Source: Anaerolineae bacterium (GTDB lineage Bacteria > Chloroflexota > Anaerolineae > 4572-78 > NAK82). From it: a stretch of 20,388 bases of DNA. The DNA is taken from contig JANXAX010000010.1 in assembly GCA_025062175.1 (NCBI GenBank), positions 1 to 20,388 on the forward strand, given 5' to 3'. Below are positions 5,901 to 15,047 of the stretch, in pieces. The number at the start of each line of letters is the position of its first letter. Position 1 is the stretch's first letter. The notes beneath the pieces were generated by a model, which was given only the letters and a program-made list of their open reading frames with translations, was not told the origin of the DNA and searched no databases. A program made the position numbers and the translations under genes.

Positions 5901-8195
5901 GTGAAACAGATGCCAGGGCACGTCCGGGGGTGGGCTGTCGGCAGCGCGTTGGTGATCGGGATCTGCGCGCTGTTCCTGCCCGCTTGTTTGCAACCGGATG
6001 CGTGGCTCTATCCCACTTACAGCCCCCATTCTGATCTCACTGTCATCCATTGGCCCAAGGTCCATCTGATGACCACCCACTGGCGCGCCACGGGCGAATT
6101 GCCGCTATGGACGCCCGCGAATCTGAGCGGCATGCCATTGGCGGCCAATCAACTCGCCATGCGCTTCTACCCTCCGGCATGGCTGCTGCTCCTGATGCCC
6201 TCCGGAACGGGGTTCAATCTTTTTCTCGCGCTGCATTTGGGGTGGGCCGGACTGGGCACGTGGTGGCTGCTGCGCCGCGTCTTCCGGGTGGATGCCCTGC
6301 CGGCGTTGCTCGGCGGCTGGACGTTTGCCCTGAGCGGCAAGCTGATAGCGCACATGGCGGGGGGCCACGCCAGTCTGATCGCCGCGGCGGCGTGGATGCC
6401 GTGGGCGTTTGGCGCCACGAGCCAGCTCTTCGACGCCACATCCGTCCGCGCGCGCCTGGGGTGGGCCGTGTGGGCCGGCCTGGCGCTGGCGGCTCAGCTT
6501 GCCACCCATATGCTCATCGTGCTCTACACGAGCTATCTGCTCGCCGCATGGGCGCTCTGGCAGATGTTCTGTTCTGGGCGCGTAGAGGCGAGGCGCCTGG
6601 GGGCGCTGGTGTCCGCCCTGGGGGTGATCCCGCTCAGCGCGTTCGCGCTGGGCGCCGCACCGCTGCTGCCGTTGATCGAACTCTGGGGATACAGCAATCG
6701 GGCTTTGTCGCTCGAGGAAGCGGGCGCATACGCGCTGACGCCGCTCCAGCTGGGCGTGGCGCTTTTCCTGCCGCAGAGCCATGCCGGGCATGAAGCGGTG
6801 GCGTATCTCGGCCTGGTGCCGCTCGTGCTGGCCGGCTGGGGACTGCGTCGTGACGACCGACGCACCTGGTTTTTGGCGGGCGTCGTCTTGATCGCCCTGC
6901 TCTATGCCCTCGGCCGCGCGACCCCCTGTTTCGAGCTGGTCTATCGCTTCGCGCCGGGGATGGCATCCGTGCGCACGCCGGCGCGCGCCCTCATCGTCGG
7001 CGCCTTGGCGCTGGCGGTCCTGGCGGCGCTGGGCGGCCAGCGCCTCGTCCAAGGGCGCATCCCGTGGCATTCCCGCGTCATCCCGGCCCTCGCGGCGGTC
7101 ACCACCATGTCCGGTGGCGGGCTTGCTGCTCTCGGCCGCGCCGACCGGGCCACGCTCGGGCTGGCATGTCTGCCCCTCGCCACGGTGCTGACGCTCGGGT
7201 TGGCGGCACGCGGCCGCTGGCACGCATCCCTGGCCGGGTTGGTCCTCGCTTGTCTCACCTGGGGCGATCTCGTCTCGTTCGGATACACACTCCTGCGCTT
7301 CATCCCCGCGCAGGAAGCGTTTGCCCCTGGCGCCGCGGCCGCGGAGTACCTCAGCCGTCAGCCGGGCCTCTGGCGCAGCTACTCCCCGAGCTACAGCCTC
7401 CCACCCCACGTCGCCGCCCGAGCGGGCATCCAGACCGCGGACGGGGTCGAGCCGGTGCACCTGGAACGCTACGACCGCTTCATGGAGCTGGCCGGCAACT
7501 ATGCCCATCTCCCGGACGTGCCCGCCGGCCACTTCAGCGTCACCATCCCCCCCTTTCCACCGGGTCGTCCGCTGGAAAGGGCTTTCCGCGACGTGCCCCC
7601 CAACCTTGCGCTGCTGGGGCTGTTGAACGTGACCTATGTGGTCTCTGCCTTTGCGCTGCCGATGGACGATCTTGCGCTGCTGACCCAGTTGGAACACGTT
7701 TACATCTACCGCAACCATCGTGCGTTGCCGCGCGCCTGGGTGTTGCCGACAGAAGTCGCCAGACCGTTTCTTTATCCGGATATCCCCACCGACTGGCAGC
7801 CGCAGCTGGAGGCCCTGTCCCGCAGCGCCGCCACATGGCACAGCGCCATGCCCCATGCGGTGGTCATCCAGGAATATCAGCCGGATCGCATCGTCCTGGC
7901 CGCGCGGGTGGAGCGAGCGAGCGTGTTGGTCCTGAGCGAGAATTGGTACCCCGGTTGGCGGGCATGGGTGGACGACGTGCCGGCTGAGGTGCGGCCCGTC
8001 GCCGGCCTGTTGCGCGGTGTGCCGTTGGAGGCAGGGGAGCATCGCGTCGTCCTGGCCTACCAACCGCTCAGCGCCCGCATCGGCATAGGAATCTCGACCA
8101 TGGCCGGCGTCGGTCTCCTGCTCTTCATAGCACTTATCGGAGCACCTCGCCTCGTTTCCCGCCCGGTTCTTGTAGGGGGAAAAACACCACGATGA
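5901..8195 (+). CDS. YfhO-family polytopic membrane protein, putative glycosyltransferase/glycan-modifying
   Basis: A 764-residue YfhO-like protein (bacterial membrane protein family PF09586). After TM1, the first outer loop holds SPHSDLTVIHWP (41-52, with acidic D45) and GELPLWTPANLSGMP (65-79), the family's usual G..PLW.P....G.P motif. A long series of TM helices follows to about residue 460, then an extracytoplasmic region. The diagnostic C-terminal element (about 678-723) contains SENWYPGWRAWVDD and GEHRVVLAYQP before a last TM helix. In Firmicutes YfhO proteins are linked to teichoic or lipoteichoic acid glycosylation. The substrate here is unknown. GTG 5901 is the first start after the upstream TGA, with ATG 5910 an alternative, and neither has a strong Shine-Dalgarno. 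The stop overlaps the next start (ATGA). Confidence 0.88.
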   Translation: MKQMPGHVRGWAVGSALVIGICALFLPACLQPDAWLYPTYSPHSDLTVIHWPKVHLMTTHWRATGELPLWTPANLSGMPLAANQLAMRFYPPAWLLLLMPSGTGFNLFLALHLGWAGLGTWWLLRRVFRVDALPALLGGWTFALSGKLIAHMAGGHASLIAAAAWMPWAFGATSQLFDATSVRARLGWAVWAGLALAAQLATHMLIVLYTSYLLAAWALWQMFCSGRVEARRLGALVSALGVIPLSAFALGAAPLLPLIELWGYSNRALSLEEAGAYALTPLQLGVALFLPQSHAGHEAVAYLGLVPLVLAGWGLRRDDRRTWFLAGVVLIALLYALGRATPCFELVYRFAPGMASVRTPARALIVGALALAVLAALGGQRLVQGRIPWHSRVIPALAAVTTMSGGGLAALGRADRATLGLACLPLATVLTLGLAARGRWHASLAGLVLACLTWGDLVSFGYTLLRFIPAQEAFAPGAAAAEYLSRQPGLWRSYSPSYSLPPHVAARAGIQTADGVEPVHLERYDRFMELAGNYAHLPDVPAGHFSVTIPPFPPGRPLERAFRDVPPNLALLGLLNVTYVVSAFALPMDDLALLTQLEHVYIYRNHRALPRAWVLPTEVARPFLYPDIPTDWQPQLEALSRSAATWHSAMPHAVVIQEYQPDRIVLAARVERASVLVLSENWYPGWRAWVDDVPAEVRPVAGLLRGVPLEAGEHRVVLAYQPLSARIGIGISTMAGVGLLLFIALIGAPRLVSRPVLVGGKTPR

Positions 8196-9779
8196 GAAGA
8201 GGAACCATCAGCCGCCTGGAATGGAAATGGTGGGCGCTGGGCAGTGTCGCGCTGATTCTCCTGACCGGCGTTCCATATGGGCTCGGCTGGCTGATGGAGA
8301 CGCCGGAATATGCCTTCAGTGGTTTCTTTGTGGCGGTGGAGGACGGCAACAACTATCTCGCGGCGATGTATCAGGGGGCAGCGGGGCGTTGGCGGTTTTA
8401 CAATCCCTATACGCCCGAGCCGCACGTGGGTCTCTTCGCTTATACGCTCTATTTGGTGCTCGGCAAGTTGGCGCGCCTGGCCGACCTGCCCCTGGCGTTG
8501 GTGCTGCATCTGGCACGCGCAGCGGCGATCCCCTTCTTGCTCCTCGCCGTCTATCGTTTCGTCGCCCATTTCACACCGTGGCACGCCATACGCCGTCTCA
8601 GCTGGTTTCTGGTTGCAATGGGGGGCGGATTGGGTTGGCTGTGGGTGTTGGCCGGTGGGACGTTTGCGCCCGGCGCCATGCCCACCGATCTATGGGTGCC
8701 GGATGCGTCGGCCTTCCTGACTATGCTCACCTTTCCTCATCTGGTGTTGGCGCAGGCCTCTCTTCTGTGGCTGGCCATCTCCGGGCTGCGGTTGTTGCAT
8801 CATCCGAATGCCAGCGATTGGCTCGGCACCGCGCTCGCGGCGCTGGTGTTGAGTCTGATCCACCCCTACAGCCCGCCCATCCTGATCGGCCTGTTGACGC
8901 TGCACTGGGCCTGGCGGGGGTGGCGTTCCGGCGCGTTGGCCTGGCAGCCGTGGCTGCGCCTCGGCGTCGCCAGCTCCACCGCGCTGCCCGTGCTCGTGCA
9001 TATGCTTTGGGTCCTTCAGAGCGATCCCGTCCTGCGCAGCTGGCTGGAGCAGAACGTCGTCCGCTCGCCCCATCCGCTGTTCTATCTGCTCGGATTTGGC
9101 CTCTTATGTCCGCTGGCGCTGGTGGGGTTGCTGCAACGCGCCCTCCTGCGTCGTCATCCGGATGTCTCTTTCGTGGTGCTGTGGGTGTTGCTCATCCCGC
9201 TGCTGCTCTACATCCCTTCAAACCTGCAGCGCCGTTTCCTGAACGGCTACCAGGTGCCCCTCGTGCTGATGGCCGTCTGCGGATTGGTGGGGCTGCTGGA
9301 TCGCATCCCACCGCGCTGGCGCTCCAAGGTGGTATTGGGCTTCAAGACGTTCAGCACGCTTTCCAATCTGATGTTGCTCGGCGGCTTTATCGTCCTGGTC
9401 GTGGGACGACCGCCGTTGGTCTTCAACGCGCGCGCGGTGCTGGCGGCGATGGACTGGCTGGCGGCACGCGCCGAGGCGGATGCAGTGGTGCTGGCGGCCT
9501 ATGACACGGGCAATCTGCTGCCGACGCGCGCGTTGGTGCGCTCCTTCGTCGGACATGGACCGCAGAGCGTCCATGCGGAGGTGCGGCGTGAGCAGGTGCG
9601 CGCCTTTTTCAGCGGCGCGCTGAGCCCAGAGGCGCGCCGGGCGTTGTTGCGCGATCATCACGTGCGCTATATCTTCTACGGGCCTTCGGAGCGGGCATTG
9701 GGCGACGTTTCGCCGGCCGATTTGCCCGACGTGCGGCGAATCTATCACCAGGACGCAGTGCAGATTTATGAGGTGTGCT

Positions 9780-11336
<1,557 letters not shown>

Positions 11337-11359
11337 TGCCGGGTGGAGGACGCCGGCAG

Positions 11360-11444
11360 GGGTGTGCCCTCACCCCCAGCCCTCTCCCGGCGCGGCAGGT
11401 GGGGGGTGTGCCCTCACCCCTTGTGTGGGGGAGGGCCGGGGTGG
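11360..11444. repeat. Inverted copies of the dispersed ~47-bp repeat between convergent genes
   Basis: About 11365-11403 is the reverse complement of the 3494-3682 unit (GCCCTCACCCCCAGCCCTCT then CCCGGCGCGG). 11408-11444 is a shortened second copy (GTGCCCTCACCCC, then GTGTGGGGGAGGGCCGGGG). They lie in the 209-bp spacer between the 3' ends of malQ and the ParB-like/USP gene. I see no clear T-tailed terminator here. A small hairpin, CGCCT-CTCTT-AGGCG, occurs at about 11517-11531. Confidence 0.75.
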
Positions 11445-11545
11445 AGGAATCCCAACGCTCCCGGACGGGCGTGATCTGGTTCATGACAAGCTGGGATTAA
11501 AGGTGAGACACCCACCGCCTCTCTTAGGCGCTTGGGAATACGGGG

Positions 11546-13297
11546 TCAACGGCAGAGCAGGATGGGCACCCGCGCCTCGTTCAGCACGCGGTCGACCGAG
11601 CTGCCCAGCATCAACTCCAGGACGGGGCTGAAGCCATAGCCGCCCATCACGATGACCTCACTGTGGCACGCTTCTGCCAAGGTCAGAATAGCTTCGCCCA
11701 CATCCCCGGAGCGCGTCTCATAGGCCGCGTGCACTCCGTGGGTTTCCAGATAGTGGCGCGCCTCCGCGAGCGTCTCGGATGTGGTGCGCCCCTCCTCGAG
11801 CACGGTCAGCACCGTCAAGGCCAGATTCCAGCGGCTGGCCAGATAGGTGGCTAGGAAGAGCGCTTCGCGGCCCTTGGGGCTGCCATCGTAGGCCAGCAAC
11901 CCGCGCGTGAGCGGCGTGGCGCGGTGGGGCACCGCCAGGATCGGAATCGGGCAGCGACGGATCAGCGTGCGGAATCCTGAGCGCAATCGCGCCACCGGTT
12001 GCGGCGTGGGTGGGTGGGCCAGGTTGGCCACGACCAGATCGCCCCAACGGGCGCGCTCGCAGATCACTTGGGACACGCCTCCGACGGCGATGGCCAGTTC
12101 ACCGTGTACCCCGGCCTCGCGACAGCGCCGGTTGAATTCCTCTTGCACCAGGCGGGCGCGTTCGCCATCACGCTCCTCGGGGGTGGGCACGGCGTGCAGC
12201 CCCAGCAGCCGAGATCCCTCGCGACGCGCGACGACGGCGGCTTGATCCAGCGCCACCCAGCCGTTCACCTCGCCGCTGACCGGCACCACGATGTGGCCGA
12301 ACAGCGGCCGCTCCCACTGATCGGCCTGGCGCTGCAAGCGCCACTGACCCGGCGCAGGGCCGTCCGCAAGCTCGCCCGGGACGACCGCCTCCAGCAATTT
12401 ACCCCCGATCCGGCTGACCACCCGCCGTGGCGTGGGACTGCGCCGCTCCGCCAGGTCCATCGCCGCGGCATCATAGGGAATGGCGTTCCATCCCATCTCC
12501 TCCTGCAACGCGGCGCGGTGTTCCATGATCCAGATGTAGAGGTCGGTCTCGGTACGGCCCGGAAAGTCGCGCAAAATGCCATGGTCGCGGATCTCCCGGA
12601 CGACTGGCATATAGACCGTGTCGTACCAGTGGGTGACCGCTTCGGGATAGGGGATCTCCCGCTGCTGCTCGATGCCCATGAAGTAACGGTGCACGTCGAT
12701 GTGTTCCAGCAGCACGCGATACTGCCCCGGCACCGTCACAGTCAGGTCACAGCCGGGACGCAGCTCGTCCAGCCTGGTCTTTTCGAGGAAATCGGCATAC
12801 TCCGCCTTCAGGATCAGCTCGTCCGGGGTCACATCCGGGGTGAGCGGCACCTTGGTCTTGATCTCGGTCACGTAAGCCTGAATGTGGGTGGCGCCCATCT
12901 GGCGCGCCACCGAAACGCGATGGTTGCCGTCCAACACGAAATAGGCATCGCCGATCTGATAGACCTCGATGGGCGGCACGCCGGTCATGCTGTTCATCGC
13001 CATCTGAACGCGCGTCCAACGGTGGATGTCGTCATCGCGACGGGGCAGGAAGGTGCGCGTGAAGTCTTGGTAACGCCCCACGCTGCCCACAATGGCATCC
13101 AAGGGGATATCCCTGAGTCCGCGTGCGGCACGCCCCTTTTCCTTGAGCTTCTTCAGCACATCCTCGTAAGAAAGCAAGTCCGCGGAACGTCCGGACAGGG
13201 TGGCCAGGATGCGCTCGAGCACGGCGCGGCGACGGGCGCGATGGAAATCCTCCATAGCCTGCGCCGAGAACGTCTGATAAGTGATGAGATTCTCCAA
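11546..13297 (-). CDS. ParB-like domain fused to two universal stress protein (UspA) domains
   Basis: A 583-residue three-part protein. Residues about 62-150 form a ParB/sulfiredoxin-like domain with VYQIGDAYFVLDGNHRVSVA (112-131), where D123-G-N-H-R is the hallmark motif. A helical middle (about 200-300, with PGRTETDLYIWIMEHR) is conserved-looking but unassigned. Two UspA domains follow (about 330-457 and 464-583). The second has a perfect ATP-binding signature G552-x2-G555-x9-G565-S566. The first lacks it (SGFRTLIRRC in its place), so only one site should bind nucleotide. The start is TTG 13297 with a consensus AGGAGGTG nine bases upstream, and a strong promoter sits at 13335-13362. The architecture suggests a soluble sensor or NTP-dependent regulator. 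Partner and target are unknown. Confidence 0.85.
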   Translation of the reverse strand: MENLITYQTFSAQAMEDFHRARRRAVLERILATLSGRSADLLSYEDVLKKLKEKGRAARGLRDIPLDAIVGSVGRYQDFTRTFLPRRDDDIHRWTRVQMAMNSMTGVPPIEVYQIGDAYFVLDGNHRVSVARQMGATHIQAYVTEIKTKVPLTPDVTPDELILKAEYADFLEKTRLDELRPGCDLTVTVPGQYRVLLEHIDVHRYFMGIEQQREIPYPEAVTHWYDTVYMPVVREIRDHGILRDFPGRTETDLYIWIMEHRAALQEEMGWNAIPYDAAAMDLAERRSPTPRRVVSRIGGKLLEAVVPGELADGPAPGQWRLQRQADQWERPLFGHIVVPVSGEVNGWVALDQAAVVARREGSRLLGLHAVPTPEERDGERARLVQEEFNRRCREAGVHGELAIAVGGVSQVICERARWGDLVVANLAHPPTPQPVARLRSGFRTLIRRCPIPILAVPHRATPLTRGLLAYDGSPKGREALFLATYLASRWNLALTVLTVLEEGRTTSETLAEARHYLETHGVHAAYETRSGDVGEAILTLAEACHSEVIVMGGYGFSPVLELMLGSSVDRVLNEARVPILLCR

Positions 13298-13334
13298 AGA
13301 TTTTCCACCTCCTATAATTTTTTAGACCGCGCAG

Positions 13335-13362
13335 ATTATAATCGCCCAGGGCGTAAAGACAA
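13335..13362 (-). promoter_or_regulatory. Sigma70-type promoter for the ParB-like/USP fusion gene
   Basis: On the minus strand TTGTCT (13362-13357) and a consensus TATAAT (13340-13335) are 16 bp apart. The start of transcription would be about 30 bases before the TTG codon, with AGGAGGTG in between. It is divergent from the promoter at 13433-13461. Confidence 0.7.
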
Positions 13363-13432
13363 AAATCGGGCGGATGGCTGGGTTGCCCCCCGTTCCGTGA
13401 TAACACCGAACAGCGTTTGCGGGCTGTTACCG

Positions 13433-13461
13433 TTGTGGCAGCAGGGTGATCTCGCTACAAT
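13433..13461 (+). promoter_or_regulatory. Sigma70-type promoter for the first cohesin/dockerin gene
   Basis: TTGTGG (13433-13438) and TACAAT (13456-13461) are separated by 17 bp. The resulting leader is about 120 bases long and contains a hairpin TCAGGG-(8 nt)-CCCTGA at 13475-13494 and a GC-rich stem near 13540. I cannot match the leader to a known riboswitch. Confidence 0.65.
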
Positions 13462-13590
13462 CTTAGTAGATTTGTCAGGGTTGGTCAGCCCTGATTAGGC
13501 CATGAGAACGCCAACAGGTGCACCCAACAGGGCTTCCGGGATCGGCCCGGGAGAGACGAAAGTTTCTTGATCGATGGAAGGAGGAAGGAC

Positions 13591-14829
13591 ATGAAAGCAG
13601 CGATTTGGTTCAAACGCACAGGCGCGCTAGGGCTCGTTTTGATATTGATCGCGCTGATGGTCACGCCCGCGGCGGCCCAGCAGCCCGAGGGAGAGGGGCA
13701 GGTCGAAGCCGCCCAGACGGTCCACGCCGGCTTCTGTCTCAACCCCAACAGCAACAGCAACGGCGCGGTCGGCCCGATCTGTCCGGTAGGTGTAGCCCAA
13801 ACGGTGCCCTCGAGTGGCGTCGCTGCCACGGAGCTGACGGTGGCTGATGTGGACAACCTGGCCTCGGTGCAGATCGCGATCGATTACAACAAGGACGTGG
13901 TCCGCATCAAGGACATCCGCCCCGGTTCGCTGTTCGATGGGCTGACGCCGGGGGTGGACTATGTGATCGATAAGTCCAAGATCGGGGGCTACGCGGCGCC
14001 GCTCGACCCGGTGAATGAACCCGCCATCCCCGCGCCCGGTGGATGCGGCACCGCGACCGGCGTCTGCTGGCGCAGTTATATCTACATCACCGTGTACAAC
14101 TGGGCCACGCCCAAAGTGCCGCTGGGTGGCACGGGCTCGCTGATCCGCATCTATTGGCAGGTGCAGCCCGTGGCGGCAGGCAGCACCTCGATCGTCACCT
14201 TCCCCATCCTGAGCATGGCGAACAAGAGCGGCAGCTCCATCTGGCCCTGCTTGCCGGATACCTTGCCTCTACCCAATGTGTACTGCAAGCCGGTGCCGAC
14301 CCCTCTGTTAGTGGCCAACCAGGCGCCGGTAGCCAACCTGATCGTGGGCAGCCCCACCACCGCCGGCCTGCAGTTCCAGGTGGCGCTGGAGGGCGGCAAG
14401 GTGCCGGGTGACGATGATCCCAACAACAACTTCCCGACGCCTGGATTTGTGACCGACGTGTCGGTGGTGGCCGGTGTGTTCGCGGATGTGGCCGATGCTG
14501 CCGGCGTGGTCAGCCTCCCCTTTGCCGCTGCCTATCCGATGGTGACGGTCAGCCGGCCAGGCTACCTGAGCGCGCGCGCCACCAACGTGCTGCCCGGCAC
14601 CGACCTGGGCCTGGTGACCTTGCTGGCCGGCGATGTCACGGGCGACAACAACATCAACATCTTCGACCTGACGGTGGTCGCGGGCAGCCTGGGTGCACCG
14701 GTGGGCACCAGCACCGCGTTGGAGATGATGGACTTCAATGCGGACGGGGTCGTGACCATCGCCGACCTGGCGCTCCTCGCCAAGAACTACGGCTTGAGCG
14801 GCCCGCGTCCCTTCGGCCCGATCCCGTGA
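13591..14829 (+). CDS. Secreted protein with cohesin-like region and C-terminal dockerin type I
   Basis: A 412-residue exported protein. Residues 1-30 are a signal peptide (basic start, hydrophobic core, PAAAQ). Residues about 66-240 resemble a cohesin-type beta-sandwich (DVDNLASVQIAIDYNKDVVR at 86-105, then a strand pattern ending PVAAGSTSIVTF). A short carboxypeptidase-regulatory-like segment (about 285-345, with VTVSRPGYLS) leads to a dockerin of two calcium-loop repeats: D348-V-T-G-D-N-N-I-N-I-F-D-L and D381-F-N-A-D-G-V-V-T-I-A-D-L. Dockerins bind cohesins, so having both suggests self- or cross-assembly with the protein at 15048, which has the same C-terminal module. ATG 13591 is preceded by AAGGAGG at six bases, and an earlier in-frame TTG has no such site. 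A terminator follows at 14852-14890. The cohesin call is by pattern; the dockerin is clear. Confidence 0.85.
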   Translation: MKAAIWFKRTGALGLVLILIALMVTPAAAQQPEGEGQVEAAQTVHAGFCLNPNSNSNGAVGPICPVGVAQTVPSSGVAATELTVADVDNLASVQIAIDYNKDVVRIKDIRPGSLFDGLTPGVDYVIDKSKIGGYAAPLDPVNEPAIPAPGGCGTATGVCWRSYIYITVYNWATPKVPLGGTGSLIRIYWQVQPVAAGSTSIVTFPILSMANKSGSSIWPCLPDTLPLPNVYCKPVPTPLLVANQAPVANLIVGSPTTAGLQFQVALEGGKVPGDDDPNNNFPTPGFVTDVSVVAGVFADVADAAGVVSLPFAAAYPMVTVSRPGYLSARATNVLPGTDLGLVTLLAGDVTGDNNINIFDLTVVAGSLGAPVGTSTALEMMDFNADGVVTIADLALLAKNYGLSGPRPFGPIP

Positions 14830-14851
14830 CCTGGACGCATGGCTGATCTCG

Positions 14852-14890
14852 GAAGGGCCAGCGCTTCTCTCAGCTGGCCCTTCTTTCGTT
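14852..14890 (+). terminator. Rho-independent terminator after the first cohesin/dockerin gene
   Basis: An 11-bp perfect stem GAAGGGCCAGC / GCTGGCCCTTC (14852-14862 with 14873-14883) with a 10-base loop, followed by the pyrimidine tail TTTCGTT. It is well placed, 23 bases after the stop. Confidence 0.85.
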
Positions 14891-14930
14891 CCGCATTAAC
14901 ACGCATCCGGACGCCGTAGTTGTCACGGGT

Positions 14931-14981
14931 GCGGAGCTCCGCAGTAACCACCTTGAGCCGGCCCTGCGCCTGTCGTAAGAT
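14931..14981 (+). promoter_or_regulatory. Promoter for the PGRP/dockerin gene, with an adjacent 12-bp palindrome
   Basis: TTGAGC (14953-14958) and TAAGAT (14976-14981) are 17 bp apart, giving a leader of about 60 bases. A perfect palindrome GCGGAGCTCCGC (14931-14942) sits 10 bp upstream of the -35 and could be an operator, though palindromes of this size are not rare in GC-rich DNA. Confidence 0.55.
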
Positions 14982-15047
14982 AAAAGTAGCCCTCGTGCAC
15001 CTTGGGGCGTTCGGATGGCCCTTCGGGATCGGATGAAGGAGGTCACA

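Noticed and set aside
6105..8063. 652-codon open frame antisense to the YfhO gene
   Set aside because: It is a GC-skew shadow: rich in Arg, Gln and Gly with no recognisable domain, no Shine-Dalgarno, and opposite a clear family member.
11999..13498. 499-codon plus-strand frame opposite the ParB-like/USP gene
   Set aside because: The composition is typical of an antisense shadow. The minus-strand frame has clear domains, a consensus ribosome binding site and a promoter.
13462..13590. Known riboswitch (c-di-GMP or c-di-AMP type) in the cohesin gene leader
   Set aside because: I compared it with the consensus cores I remember and found no matching conserved blocks.
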